NCBI GenBank assembly: GCA_948567375.1
Contig: OX419755.1
Coordinates: forward strand, 18,171,001-18,235,000
Reading direction: 5' to 3'
Length of the DNA stretch: 64,000 nucleotides
Origin: Lunularia cruciata
Lineage: Eukaryota; Streptophyta; Marchantiopsida; Lunulariales; Lunulariaceae
Shown in pieces: positions 45,648 to 55,648 of this stretch. A program made the position numbers and the translations under genes. The notes under the pieces are model-generated. The model saw only the letters and a list, made by a program, of their open reading frames with translations. It did no database searches and was not told the origin of the DNA. How positions within the stretch are numbered: the stretch's first letter is position 1; the number at the start of each line of letters is the position of its first letter.

Positions 45648-46096
45648 TGACACGCCATTTGTAGTTCCGCATCTAGCTGCTTGGACACTAGAGTTCTAGT
45701 GATGGTAGTTAGAGTTATTCTAGTAGTTTCTCATGGACTACTTTCCGATAGTCTGATTTGGTGTTTGGGGTATTGACTTCACGGTGGGGCCTACCGTCAT
45801 TTTGCACCGTTTGCACCATCAAGTGTGCCGTCAGCGGGACCGTTAGGGTTTCAGAGCTAGCTTGAGTCCATGGGGTATAGTTTCGAAGTGAGCTCCAGAG
45901 AGCTCACTTCTCTGATGTTGAGCCTTCGAGTTCCTGGCTATGGTGGACAGAGGCCGACGAGCGTCACCTGGATTCTCTATGCTTGAGTGGGTGTGGCTTG
46001 ACTGTAATCAATGCCCAATTGTTGGCAGTTTATAGAGTGATAGATCAAGTACTGATCTGAGTTGAGTTGAGTGGAGAGTGTTAAGCAATCTGATTA
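45648..46096 (+). repeat. M3 A1 repeat (449 bp)
   Basis: Same unit as in M1 and M2; ends CTGATTA, followed by CATCAGAGAAG. Confidence 0.82.
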
Positions 46097-47428
46097 CATC
46101 AGAGAAGTGAAGTCAAGGGGAAATTGGGTGCAGGAACGTTGAGTGTTGGTGGTATCTCCCAGCTCGGTGGATCGTGGTAGCTCAATTCAAGTTTTGTGTT
46201 TCCCTAGTGTGCAGAAGCTCGTTCAAGTGATTCAGATTTGGCAGTTAGGTGGACGGTGTGCGGAAGCGCTTGCCAAATTTTGAGCAAAGAAGGAGCAATT
46301 TTTGAGTAGTGTTGTGATTTTGAGCTCAAGAGGTGAAGGCATGACCAATTTGCTGCGAGTTGGGCTTAGAAAGTGAAATTGAAGGTGGAGTTGGGAAGTT
46401 CTTCTCATGAAATTGTGATTTGGAAAACCCCGTTTTGTCAATTTGGCTCAAGTGGAAAGTTAGAAGAGGATTTCGCAAACAGCCATCTTTAGGGTTTATG
46501 TCAGATTTTACATCAGATTTTGGGCCAGATTTGGAGGAGTTTTTGCTGTTTGGCCAGATTTGGAGGAGTTTTGCTAGTTTGGAGGACTTTTGCGGATTTG
46601 GAGAAGTTTTGCCAATTTTGGAGGAGGTTTTGAAGTGGCAACAAGAAAGGCCTCATTTGGCTGAATTTTGGCGTTTCAAGGCATAGGGCAGTGGGCTATG
46701 AGAGGCTACAAAGGCCTAAAAAGGCCAGAAGGGCTAGCAAGCTAGCTTGCTGGTTGTGAGGCTAGCTAGTTTAGAGTAGATCTTGGTCATTGGTTGGCAA
46801 AATCTGCCTTTCTTGCTAGATTGTGCGCAATAGGGTTTGACCCCTAGATCTCTTGTTCCTAGACTGGTGCCCTAGCCAACTAGTCCACCCTCACTTGTTG
46901 TCCTAATGACTGCGCCACTGTTATCTATACACATGTAGCTTTGGCTAGGAGAGGCAGTTGATCCCATTCTTGGTGATCCTAGTAGCTTAGGACTTAGATA
47001 CGAATTGCTCTTATGTCAAATGCCAAATGGTGGCAGAGTCAGTCCCGTGTTGTGTTATGAGATGGAGGGTTTTCATTTAGATTTATTGTGATTGGATCCC
47101 CTCCATTCTCTGCTTCCTGTTTGTGCACCACGTTTGTGTGAGGTGCCCTGACTTTTGAGCGTTGGTGCTCTGGTGTGCTCTTGGTGGTGAGGCTGGAGTG
47201 ATGACCAGTCAGACTACCTTTGTTTCTCTCCGGTGAGGCAAGAAGTGATGACCTGCAGACCATGAGAGTGCGTGTTATGATGGCAGGTTATAGGTTGCCT
47301 TTCCCCTAGTGCAATTATCTTGGTTAGAGTTACATTAGTGGGTGGTGTCTAGTTGGTGTTGGCACTTGGTGGGGCACTTGCGGTTGCAGTTGGTGGTTCG
47401 GGTTTCCTGTTGCATTTACGTGGTCACG
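46097..47428 (+). other. M3 untranslated leader
   Basis: About 1.3 kb, collinear with the leaders of M1 and M2, without a conserved frame. Confidence 0.6.
46823..46889 (-). other. tRNA-like segment, antisense in the M3 leader
   Basis: Third copy of the tRNA-like segment, more decayed: B-box part reads GGGGTCAAACCC on the minus strand. Confidence 0.42.
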
Positions 47429-49600
47429 ACGGAGTTCTTTGGAGATTCCAGAGGAGTAAGCCCTGCAGTACGTAGTGGGTTTACTCGGAGTGGTGCTTGG
47501 TATCAGCCTGTATCTCAGGTCCCAGTGAGGGAGGAGATTGACTCTTAGTTGGAGTTTGACACAAGAGCTGATTCAGTTGAGAGTCCACTTGGTGTGTCCG
47601 CACCCTTGTTGTGGGACATGGACGAGATTTATGGGGCCTCCAAAGGCCCTAGGCGTTACTTTGGTACAGCGGGTACCATTGAGTTGGATGACTTCATCCA
47701 GGGGTTTGATAGTTGGTGTGTTCTGCAACAGATGCGGAACCCGACTTTGTTCACACCCTTCATGGCATGGAAGGGTTGTTTCAGCATCTGGAGGGTCCGC
47801 CAATGGATGATTACCATGAGTTCAGGAGAGCTCATTTGGAGGAGATTGAGTTATGGAGACAGTATTGGTCTCCACACTATGTTTCCATCACTTCAGGCTT
47901 GGTGGCCAGGAGTAGATCAACTGTACTCACAAGTTCTAGCTCGAGTAGTGTTGGTGGAGCTAGTGGAGGTGCACTAGCTGGAGATAGTGCTACTACAAGT
48001 GGAGGTACCGCTGTAGGAGGGGGTGTGGTACCGGGGTTTAACCCCATGGTTGAGTTCTTCCTATGTTTGAGGCAGAACTACCAGGGACTGCGGACTGACA
48101 AGCTGAGGAGCTTGCAAGAGTTCCAGCGGAATGCTAGAGAGAGCCTACACGAGGCAAACACTCACATGAGGCGGCTGATCAGTTTCACTCAAGGAGTTAC
48201 TGAGGCCCAGGCAGTCCAATTTTGGTATGGGATACTGGATAGGGAGTTGCGACGTAGAGTTTGTGATGCAACGTTGTTGCAGGCTTCTTCGCCCACTTTG
48301 GTAGTAGTCTTTGGTTTGGCTGAGCGTATTGAGCTCAACATGGTGGAGGAGAGAGTGGTGACATCAAGATTTGGTAGGGAGACCTCATCCACGGCTGTGA
48401 CTTCTTCTAGAGTGCAGTAGAGTGCACCACGCCCAGTTGGTTTTCAAGGACAGGGTGGACAGCCCAGATCCTATGGAGCGAGTGGAGGACCTAGCGGAGT
48501 TAGATCCTTATCCTCATTTTTGGGTCAATAGCAGCCAGTGAGTGGTGGTGTTGCTTGTTGGACTTGTGATGGATCTCACCATAGGAGAGAGTGTACTCAG
48601 GGCAGCGGACTTGATACCTCTGGTGCATCACAGCCAGCATAGAGGCAGTGTGAGCATTGCCACAGATTTGGTCACACTAGTGACCGGTGTTTTGACCTAC
48701 ACCCAGAGTTACGGAGTGGTAGGGCTGCTATGGCAGGTAGTAGAGGAGCTCCAATTCATGGAGGACAAGGTGGTAGAGGTGGTGGTAGAGGATCTACACC
48801 TAGTAGGGGTGCAGTACCTGCCCTTACTTCTGACACAGCTATGGCTACTCGGATTGAGCAGTTGGAGCAGAGATTGGCTAGTATGGCTATTGCTCAGAGG
48901 AGATCAGATTCGGGTGTTGAGGCTTCCACCTCATATGCTGGTGATAGAGATGCTTTGGACTTCATGTGCGGAGCAGCACAGGTGGATGCATTTGCAGCAG
49001 TGACTAGGAGTGCAGTACATGCTCTAGAGCCTAGAAGAGCATCAGTGGAGTTGGACCCACAGAGAGGAGAGGTTGGGAGACAGGTCAGACTTCCCCAGTC
49101 TTTCATGCTATCTGAGGCATTGCAGACCACATCCATGGTTCCTAGACGTCCCAGTGCAGGTGTGGTAGGTGGTGATGGAGTACATGATGGACTACCTACT
49201 AGTCAGCCACCTACTACTACACAGACTGAGTCTAGCATGATGTTGGGGATGGCTCAGCTGATTATGCGGCATCCTTTGTTTTCAACCAGTGACATGTTTA
49301 CATTGGGGGTTGACCCAGCCTCAGTGTTCCGGTTGGCTGCCACATTGTGTGAGAGTAGGGATGGTGCAGTTCCTACTACTAGAGCAAAGGTGGTTGGTAG
49401 TAGAGCTGACTTGGTTGAGGAGCATGGGATCCGTTCAACAACTAGTGGTTTATGGCAGGCAGCAGCGGCTAGACTGGAGGAGTTGCCAGCTAGACCGGCC
49501 TTTGAGAGAGCGCGGTTTACACCTGGTGTTGTCCTATTGGATAACCAGAGGGGGATTTTTTGTTTGGTGGGACCTTCAGGGAAGGTCTATACACCATAGA
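47429..49600 (+). pseudogene. M3 Gag
   Basis: The frame begins at ACG (47429) in a good initiation context (A at -3, G at +4). An E-to-stop change (47547-47549) and a one-base deletion near 47770 break the N-terminal part. From 47713 it is collinear with M2: capsid-like RRLISFTQGVTEAQ, knuckles CWTCDGSHHRREC and CEHCHRFGHTSDRC (48654-48695), Gly/Arg-rich GGQGGRGGGRG, short coiled coil RIEQLEQRLASM. It leads in the same frame into the protease. Confidence 0.8.
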
Positions 49601-50290
49601 GAGTCTTGTTAGACTCTGGTGCGTAGCCCCTTCTATTGGGGAAGGCTGCAGTTGTTGGTCTAGAGTTACAGAAGACCAATGTGGAGAGGTGTCCGTTTCA
49701 GATCCAAACATCTCTAGGTGGTGGTTCGACATAGTACATCACACGTGGGGAGCTTGTTGTCTAGGTTCAGCCTGGTCATCCGACTGATAGCTCGGTGGTG
49801 AGAGCTCAAGCTATTGCGACGATAGCTGAGTCATATGATGTGCTAGTTGGGGAAGCAGTGTTATACCCCATGGGTTTTAGCATTGACTATTGGGAGGAGA
49901 TAGCCTCTTATAGACCTGGTTGGCAGTCTGGTGAGGGATGGGTATGTCGCCTACCAATACGCTTCAGTAGTGGCAGTCTTGGCTCACTACAGTCTGGGAC
50001 CATGGCAGCATCAGTTTTAGCTTTCAGTGGTGCAGTTACTTGGCCTGGTGACTTGTTGGAGGGGAACGCCCATGCAGAGGATACTCTAGTACCAGAGGAG
50101 ATCACTCGGCTTTGGAGTACAAGTGGGATTGTTCCATCCACCTTGGATGTTCCATTGTGGAGTTTAGAGGAGGCATTGCAGCAGCATGCAGATCAGTTGG
50201 TGCAGCAGGCTTGGAGTGGAGCCTTTGTACCATCAGGAGATGAGTGTGAGGATGAGCCTCCAGAGGCAATTGCTTTGACACCTCTGGATA
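49601..50290 (+). pseudogene. M3 aspartic protease region
   Basis: VLLDSGA with Asp at 49612. The Gln codon after DSGA is TAG, as in M2. It continues YDVLVGEAVLYPMGFSIDYWEE and the linker ITRLWSTSGIVPSTLD to DECEDEPPE. Same frame as Gag and the methyltransferase. Confidence 0.78.
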
Positions 50291-51606
50291 CCACACTCAT
50301 TGCTTGGCAGTATCTTGTAGAGGGGATATGCCTATTGGAGTTGTTTGGTGGGATCAGCATCGGACCAACTGTGGTGTTATAGGCGGGTATACGAGTACAG
50401 AGGTACTTGTATGTAGAGAGAGATGAGACTACTAGGCAAGTCTCTCTACATCATGTGGCACACTTGGCTTATTGGTATCTGGAGTTATTACCGATAACAG
50501 CAATCAGAGGTTACCAGAAGGCCTTACCATGAGACATTTCCTTATTGGGGGCGCATGACCTAGAGAGACATGGGCCTATTCACTTGGTGATTTCTGGATG
50601 GCCATGTCAGGGACATACACGTGCGGGCTGCGGTTTGGGTCTTCAGGATCCTCGTTCTGGTGTGTTTTGGGAGATGTTACAGATACTACGACATCTCCAG
50701 GTTCATCAGTCTATTTCTCCAGCTTACCTTTTGGAGAACGTTCCATTGATGGGTGATTCTCGCACTAGAGTGGTGGCGAGTACACATCAGGTCCATTCTT
50801 GGATGGAACCTATTGTATTGTTAGATGCAGCCAGAGTGGGATCACGGGCTCATCGTCTTCGTCTTTGGTAGACGAACCTTTTACCCAGAGAGGTTCTACA
50901 GCATAGTTATGATGGCATTCAGCGACTAGACCACATTCTTGTTGATGATATCTTGGATGTTGGGCGTTAGTCTTAGACAGTGGTAGTGGCTGATAGGTCA
51001 CCTATGGCAGTGGTGAACCTAGTTGGACAGCCTAGAGCTGCATTTCCTACACTCATGAGTTTCCCAAGCTCTCATGCTTTTCGAGAGGGAGGACCAGGAC
51101 TTGTTTGGGACTCACAGTTACAGCAGTTGGTGGAGCCCAATGCTGATGAGAGAGAGCGGGCAATGGGTTTTTGCACCAGTATTACCGCTGTTCCAGCAGT
51201 GTCAGAGGCATCTAGGCGTCAGGTGTTAGGTCAGGCTATGGACCTGAACTGTTTGACTTGGATTGTGAGCCTTGGCTTGGTAGAGCAGCGTAGGATGCGC
51301 TTGATAGACATCACCACTCGGACACTTGTGAGCCCTATGCCTATCAAGACGATTCAAGCACAAGCTGGGGGTGATGGACCAAGTGGACAGGGTATTCTTG
51401 GGACACATCTAGTAGCTACTAGGGAGAGTGGTCTACTTGGAGTCCATCCAGGTGAGCGTGGGCTACTTGGATTACACCCTTGGTCCACATAGGATGCAGC
51501 TAGAGGACATGTGGAGCTTGCAACTAGAGTGGAGGGAGTTTTTCACACAGAGGTTGGGACCTCTAGTGGTCGGGAGCATGACACTATTGCTCCCAAGGGC
51601 CCAGTG
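50291..51606 (+). pseudogene. M3 cytosine-5 DNA methyltransferase domain (DNMT3-like)
   Basis: Motif I LLELFGGIS at 50332, motif II region RYLYVERDET, motif IV LVISGWPCQGHT with catalytic Cys at 50605-50607, motif VI LLENVPLMGDSRTR (Glu-Asn-Val at 50734), motif VIII DAARVGSRAHRLRLW (50824), motif IX region VVNLVGQPRA (about 51010), ERERAMGF and motif X region VLGQAMDLNCLTWIV (about 51225). Spacing of about 310 residues from I to X is normal for a catalytic domain. The order is not permuted, which sets it apart from plant DRM. It lies in frame between protease and RT. Copy-specific stops include TAG at 50380-50382 and a W-to-stop change near 51490. The role is likely de novo methylation of the element's own or host DNA (inference). 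Confidence 0.85.
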
Positions 51607-53469
51607 TAGCAGCCAGTCAGTACGTCTTCCACTCCTACTACAATTACAGAGGATACTTGGGAGCCAAATCTTGGACCCAAGCTTACTAGAGAGGAAAGAT
51701 GGAGGGTTTGGAGGTTCTTGAGGAGTCACATGAGTTGTTTTGCCTTCGGTATGAAGGATTTGGGTGCTCTAAAGGGACTTGGTATACGGATTGAGTTGAC
51801 TAGCGACACACCAATTTTCCGATGTCCTTATCGATATAGTGATATGGAGAGGAAATTGATTCAGAGCCGGAGTAGTGACCTTTTTGAGGCTGGTTTGGTG
51901 GAGATTTCACATGGAGAGTATGCATCAGCGACAATGATGCCAGCCAAGAAGGATATGCATGGCAACTATACAGATAAGCAGATGTGTGGAGATTACCGTC
52001 CTATCAACCGACAGACCAAGGCTGATCGGTATGCCATGCCTACAGCGGAGGAGATTTTTGATGCGATTGGGCATGCAAAGGTCTTTAGTACTTTGGATCT
52101 TTGAGTATGATATCATCAGTTGCCGATCAGAGAGGAGGATAAGTCCAAGATAGCATTTTGAGCTATTGATCCTCATGGCAAGGATGTGTTATATCAGTGG
52201 AGGTTCTTACCATTTGGGTTAAAGAATGCTCTTGCTGAGTTCCATAGGGTCATAGATAGGATCCTAGCTGGATTGGATTTTGCTCGGTGCTATATTGATG
52301 ACATTTTGGTTTATAGCACTACTGTGGAGGAGCATGAGAGATAGTTATTGGAGGTGTTTGAGAGGTTGAGATCTCATGGACTCAAACTACATCTTGGGAA
52401 GTGTAGGTTCTTCCATGAGCAGGTTGAGTATTTGGGTCACACTATCTACCCCTGAGGACTTGGTGTTTAGCAGACCAAGGTGGAGGCTATTGCATGTATT
52501 CCTCGGCCTACGGATGTGAGCAAAGTGCAAGCATTCCTTGGGTTGGCAAACTTCTATCGCCGCTATGTTAGAGGATTTAGTGCCATTGCCAAGGCCTTGA
52601 CAAAGCTGACCAAGCTTACACAGGAGTGGTGTTGGGGAGATGAGCAAGAGAGAGCTTTTGTAGAGCTCAAGGAGAGGTTGACATCTGCTCCTATTTTGAG
52701 GAGACCGATCAGGGGACGACCATTTCAGGTTCACACTGATTGGAGTATGTTGGGGCTTGGAGCGGTGCTCACCCAGCATGATGATGAGGAGAAGGAGTTT
52801 GTGGTGGCCTATGCTAGTCGCTCCAACAATTCAGCGGAGGCAAAGTATAGTTCATATGAGGGAGAGTGCTTGGCAGCAGTTTGGGCAGTAGCACATTTCC
52901 GATGTTACCTATTTGGTAACCCCTTCACTCTCATCACTGATCATCAGCCGCTGAAGTGGTTGATGGAGTCCGACAAGCTTTCAAGGAAGCTTGCATGATG
53001 GGCTCTGATTTTATAGGAGTATGATTTCACGGTTGTTCACAGACCTGGAGTGGTGAACCGTGATGTAGATGGGTTGAGTAGAAACCCATGTCCCAGCCAG
53101 CAAGATCAGACCAGAGCACGTTGGCATGGTGAGACAGATGAGGAGATGGTGCTAGGTTGGCATGCATCTGCCTTTCTGTGTATATTTTTTGGGGCTTTGG
53201 TGGTATCTCTCTCAGCGCATACAGGAGAAGTTATTGAGGTCACAAATCCAGAGAGTGAAGATATCGGTATAGTTCAGCGAGACATTCATGATGATGTCTT
53301 GGTGATGGACTATCTTCACATTGGTGTTGTGGGTGGCACAGTTGGGGCCAAGGAGAGAGACCGTGTTTTTCAGCAAGCCAGATGGTTCAAATTGGAGGGT
53401 AGACACCTTTTGCGTGTATGGGAGGATGGTAGAGTGCAAGTAATACCACTTCCATCACAGAGACCATAG
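51607..53469 (+). pseudogene. M3 reverse transcriptase and RNase H
   Basis: Begins at the TAG CAG CCA shared with M1 and, as TAG CAG CTA, with M4. RT: FRCPYRYSDMERKL, KKDMHGNYTD, DYRPINRQTKAD, FSTLDL (then a CGA-to-TGA stop shared with M1), PFGLKNA and the intact catalytic box YIDDILVY near 52292-52315. A second TAG shared by all copies lies at 52342-52344 (HER*LLEV). RNase H: HTDWSMLGLGAVLTQ, YASRSNNSAEAKYSSYEGE, TDHQPLKWL. A stop near 52998 and one near 53015 break it. A tether of about 130 residues leads to integrase. Confidence 0.85.
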
Positions 53470-54031
53470 TTGGTCCGTCATGCTCATGAGGAGCTAGGAC
53501 ATTTTGGAGTAAAGCGTACATATAGCTTACTCCAGAGTCATTATTGGTGGGGCGGTATGTAGACCGAGGTACAGTGGTTTATTGCCAGATGTGTGGTTTG
53601 TGACAAAGTTAGATGTGTGGTTTGTGATAGAGTTAGAGCATCATTCAATGCTACTACGCCACAGTTACACCCATTACCTATCATGGGATTGGGTTACCGT
53701 TGGAGTTTGGACTTTGTCAGACCTTTACCGCTGATTGTGAGACATCATCGGTAAGTTTTGGTGATGGTGGAGCACTTCTCCAAGTGGATTTAGTTGGTGG
53801 CACTTCCTGACAAGTCTAGTGAAGGGACAGCTTACTCGTTCTTGGATCGAGTTCTTAGTCATTTTGGTGCACCAATTGGGGTTTTGACTGATCAAGGTAC
53901 ATAGTTCTTGGGGGAGTTTCAGGTCTTGTGTGACAAGGCTTTGATTGATCATCGTACTACATCCCAAGATCACCCTGAGGCAGATGGCTTTGTAGAGAGA
54001 GTGGTTCAGACGGTGAAGAGAGGATTGCAAA
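53470..54031 (+). pseudogene. M3 integrase, cut by C2
   Basis: Zinc-binding HHCC part with an internal tandem duplication of the CVVCDxVR segment (about 53590-53635), then the core: SLDFVRP, LTDQGT, HPEADGFVERVVQ. All three catalytic positions (D, D, E) are present. There are several stops. It is cut at 54031 by the C2 LTR. Confidence 0.83.
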
Positions 54032-54101
54032 TGTAACAATATGGAGTTTAGTGACGAAGTTAGTCGGGCTTACAAAGTAGAGAATAAGACAAAATAGCCT
54101 A

Positions 54102-54252
54102 GAATATTCTAGAAGCATCTAAGAAGCTTCTTAGGAAGCTTCCCAACTAGTTAACTTGCGCCCTAAGCAGGTAGCTTCTAGAAGGAAACTTCTAGAAGCT
54201 TCTAACTAGCTTAGCTTGCACGCCAAGTAGGCGGCTTCTAGAAGGAAGCTTC
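54102..54252 (+). promoter_or_regulatory. Heat-shock-element-like arrays in the C2 LTR
   Basis: GAAtaTTCtaGAA at 54102-54114 is a perfect three-unit nGAAn array, and GAAACTTCTAGAAGCTTC at 54185-54202 a perfect four-unit array. Further GAAGCTTC palindromes lie at about 54123, 54136 and 54245. They are 90-240 bp upstream of a TATA box, a normal place for heat-shock-factor sites. C1 keeps decayed versions. Confidence 0.6.
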
Positions 54253-54342
54253 TTGAGAAGCTTCCTAGTTAACTTGGCTTGCACTCCAAGAAAGCGGCTC
54301 AAGGAAACTTCTTGAGAAGCTTCAAGGGTCTTGTATGCTACC

Positions 54343-54350
54343 TATAAATA
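54343..54350 (+). promoter_or_regulatory. C2 LTR TATA box
   Basis: TATAAATA, about 105 bp before the LTR end. Kept in the C1 LTR near 4079. Fits a start of R about 30 bp downstream. Confidence 0.65.
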
Positions 54351-54455
54351 CCAAGGCCGAAGCTCATGCTAGGCATTCGGAGTTTTCCCTCATTCAAGTG
54401 TCCCAATGTGAGCTTCCATTCTCCTATTTCTCTCCTTGGTTTCGGTCTTTTACAT

Positions 54456-54465
54456 TATCAGAGCA
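54456..54465 (+). other. C2 primer binding site (initiator Met type)
   Basis: TATCAGAGCAGG right after the LTR matches the inner part of the usual TGGTATCAGAGC site. The first bases read TTA rather than TGG. Confidence 0.65.
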
Positions 54466-54722
54466 GGAATGGGATGGATGGAATTTATGGACCACCAAAT
54501 CCACTTCCGCCAAACCATTGGGACTTTCATGTCCAGATATTACCAAAGCATCGTTTCACACAATTCATCACCTCACGCTTTGGGCAGGATTTTCTACATA
54601 TGATCACCGTGTCAGAGGAACCCTTGATACTTCCAGTTGTAACTTATGGAGAACGGTGGACGTGTTGTATCTACGTGTTAATCAACTAGATAAATTGCGG
54701 GTAGTGGAATAGAGTAGTAGCA

Positions 54723-55640
54723 ATGGCGGCAATACCGGATGTTATCCTTGCAATGCAACAACAAATCGAGCATCTTACTCGATTGTTGGATGAACGAGAC
54801 CAGCAACGACGAGAACAGATAGACAGAGTGCCAGTTCGAGATGGAGAAGATCGCATTTGATTTCCGAAACCCAAGGTGTTTGAAGGCAAGAATCTTCCAG
54901 GCACAGTGGAGAATTTTGTGTTTGACTGTGAACATTACTTTGAAGCCGCCAATCTTCAAGACGAGCGGAAACAAATTCTCTTGGCTTCTAGCCAATTGGA
55001 TGGAGTGGCAAAACTTTGGTGGCGATTCCAAGTAGAAAGAGCTGAACGACAAATTGTTACACCAATTTTTACATGGGCAGAATTCAAGGATGCAATACTT
55101 GGTCAATTTCAGACTATAAATGCCACCCGAGCTGCACGAGATAAATTGGCGGAGTTGAGGCAGATTGGCTTAGTGAGAAGCTACATCACACAATTTCAAA
55201 ATATCATCATGCAAATTCCAGATATCCAAGAAGGTGAAGTTCTAGATCAATTTGTGCAAGGATTGAAGTCATGAACCAGATTGGAGGTGACCATGCAAGA
55301 GCCACAGAATGTAGAACAAGCCATGCAATTGGCTGAGCGTTTTGATTCCTTAGTTGCGACAACTTGGTCTCGACCTCGACCTACACAAAACCCACCAGTA
55401 CCACGAGTGGAAGAACCGGTACCAATGGAGATTGATGCTATCCAACAAAGACCACTTGGCACAGCAGATAGAGAAAGATTATGACAAAATGGAGGTTGTT
55501 TTTATTGTCGCTAGTTGGGGCATCACATTGCTGAATGTCCACTCAAGAATGGACGACCTTGACAAGTTGCCCAAGTGGAGGTTGTGGAGCGGAATGATCA
55601 AGGAAACGAGGAATCCCAATAGGAGATTTCGAGCCGCCTA
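54723..55640 (+). pseudogene. C2 Gag
   Basis: ATG at 54723 (MAAIPDVILAMQQQIEHL). Capsid core KVFEGKNLPGTVENFVFD, later FTWAEFKDAILGQF and YITQFQNIIMQIPD. Zinc knuckle CFYC, H, C near 55496-55540 with one stop inside it. Stops: CGA-type TGA near 54857, a TGA near 55273, and others toward the end. Pol opens at about 55649 in another frame (offset of 2), which may be a frameshift site or an indel. Confidence 0.82.
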
Positions 55641-55648
55641 CTGGGAGC

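Larger units (their letters stand above)
45648..54031 (+). mobile_element. M3: M-family copy, best view of Gag to integrase
   Basis: Starts TGACACGCCATTTG (TGTCAC changed by one base) inside M2. A1, leader, then Gag, protease, methyltransferase, RT, RNase H and most of integrase. From 47713 to 54031 all domains are in one reading frame, broken only by stop codons. It is cut at 54032 by chromovirus C2. The remaining integrase, PHD and 3' repeats are not in the window after C2, where M4 begins instead. Confidence 0.9.
54032..54454 (+). repeat. C2 5' LTR (423 bp)
   Basis: TGTAACAATATGG to GTCTTTTACA. The first 130 bp are repeated at 59249-59378 with one visible length difference in an A run. 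The C1 LTR (3707-4190) is a diverged relative. Confidence 0.9.
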
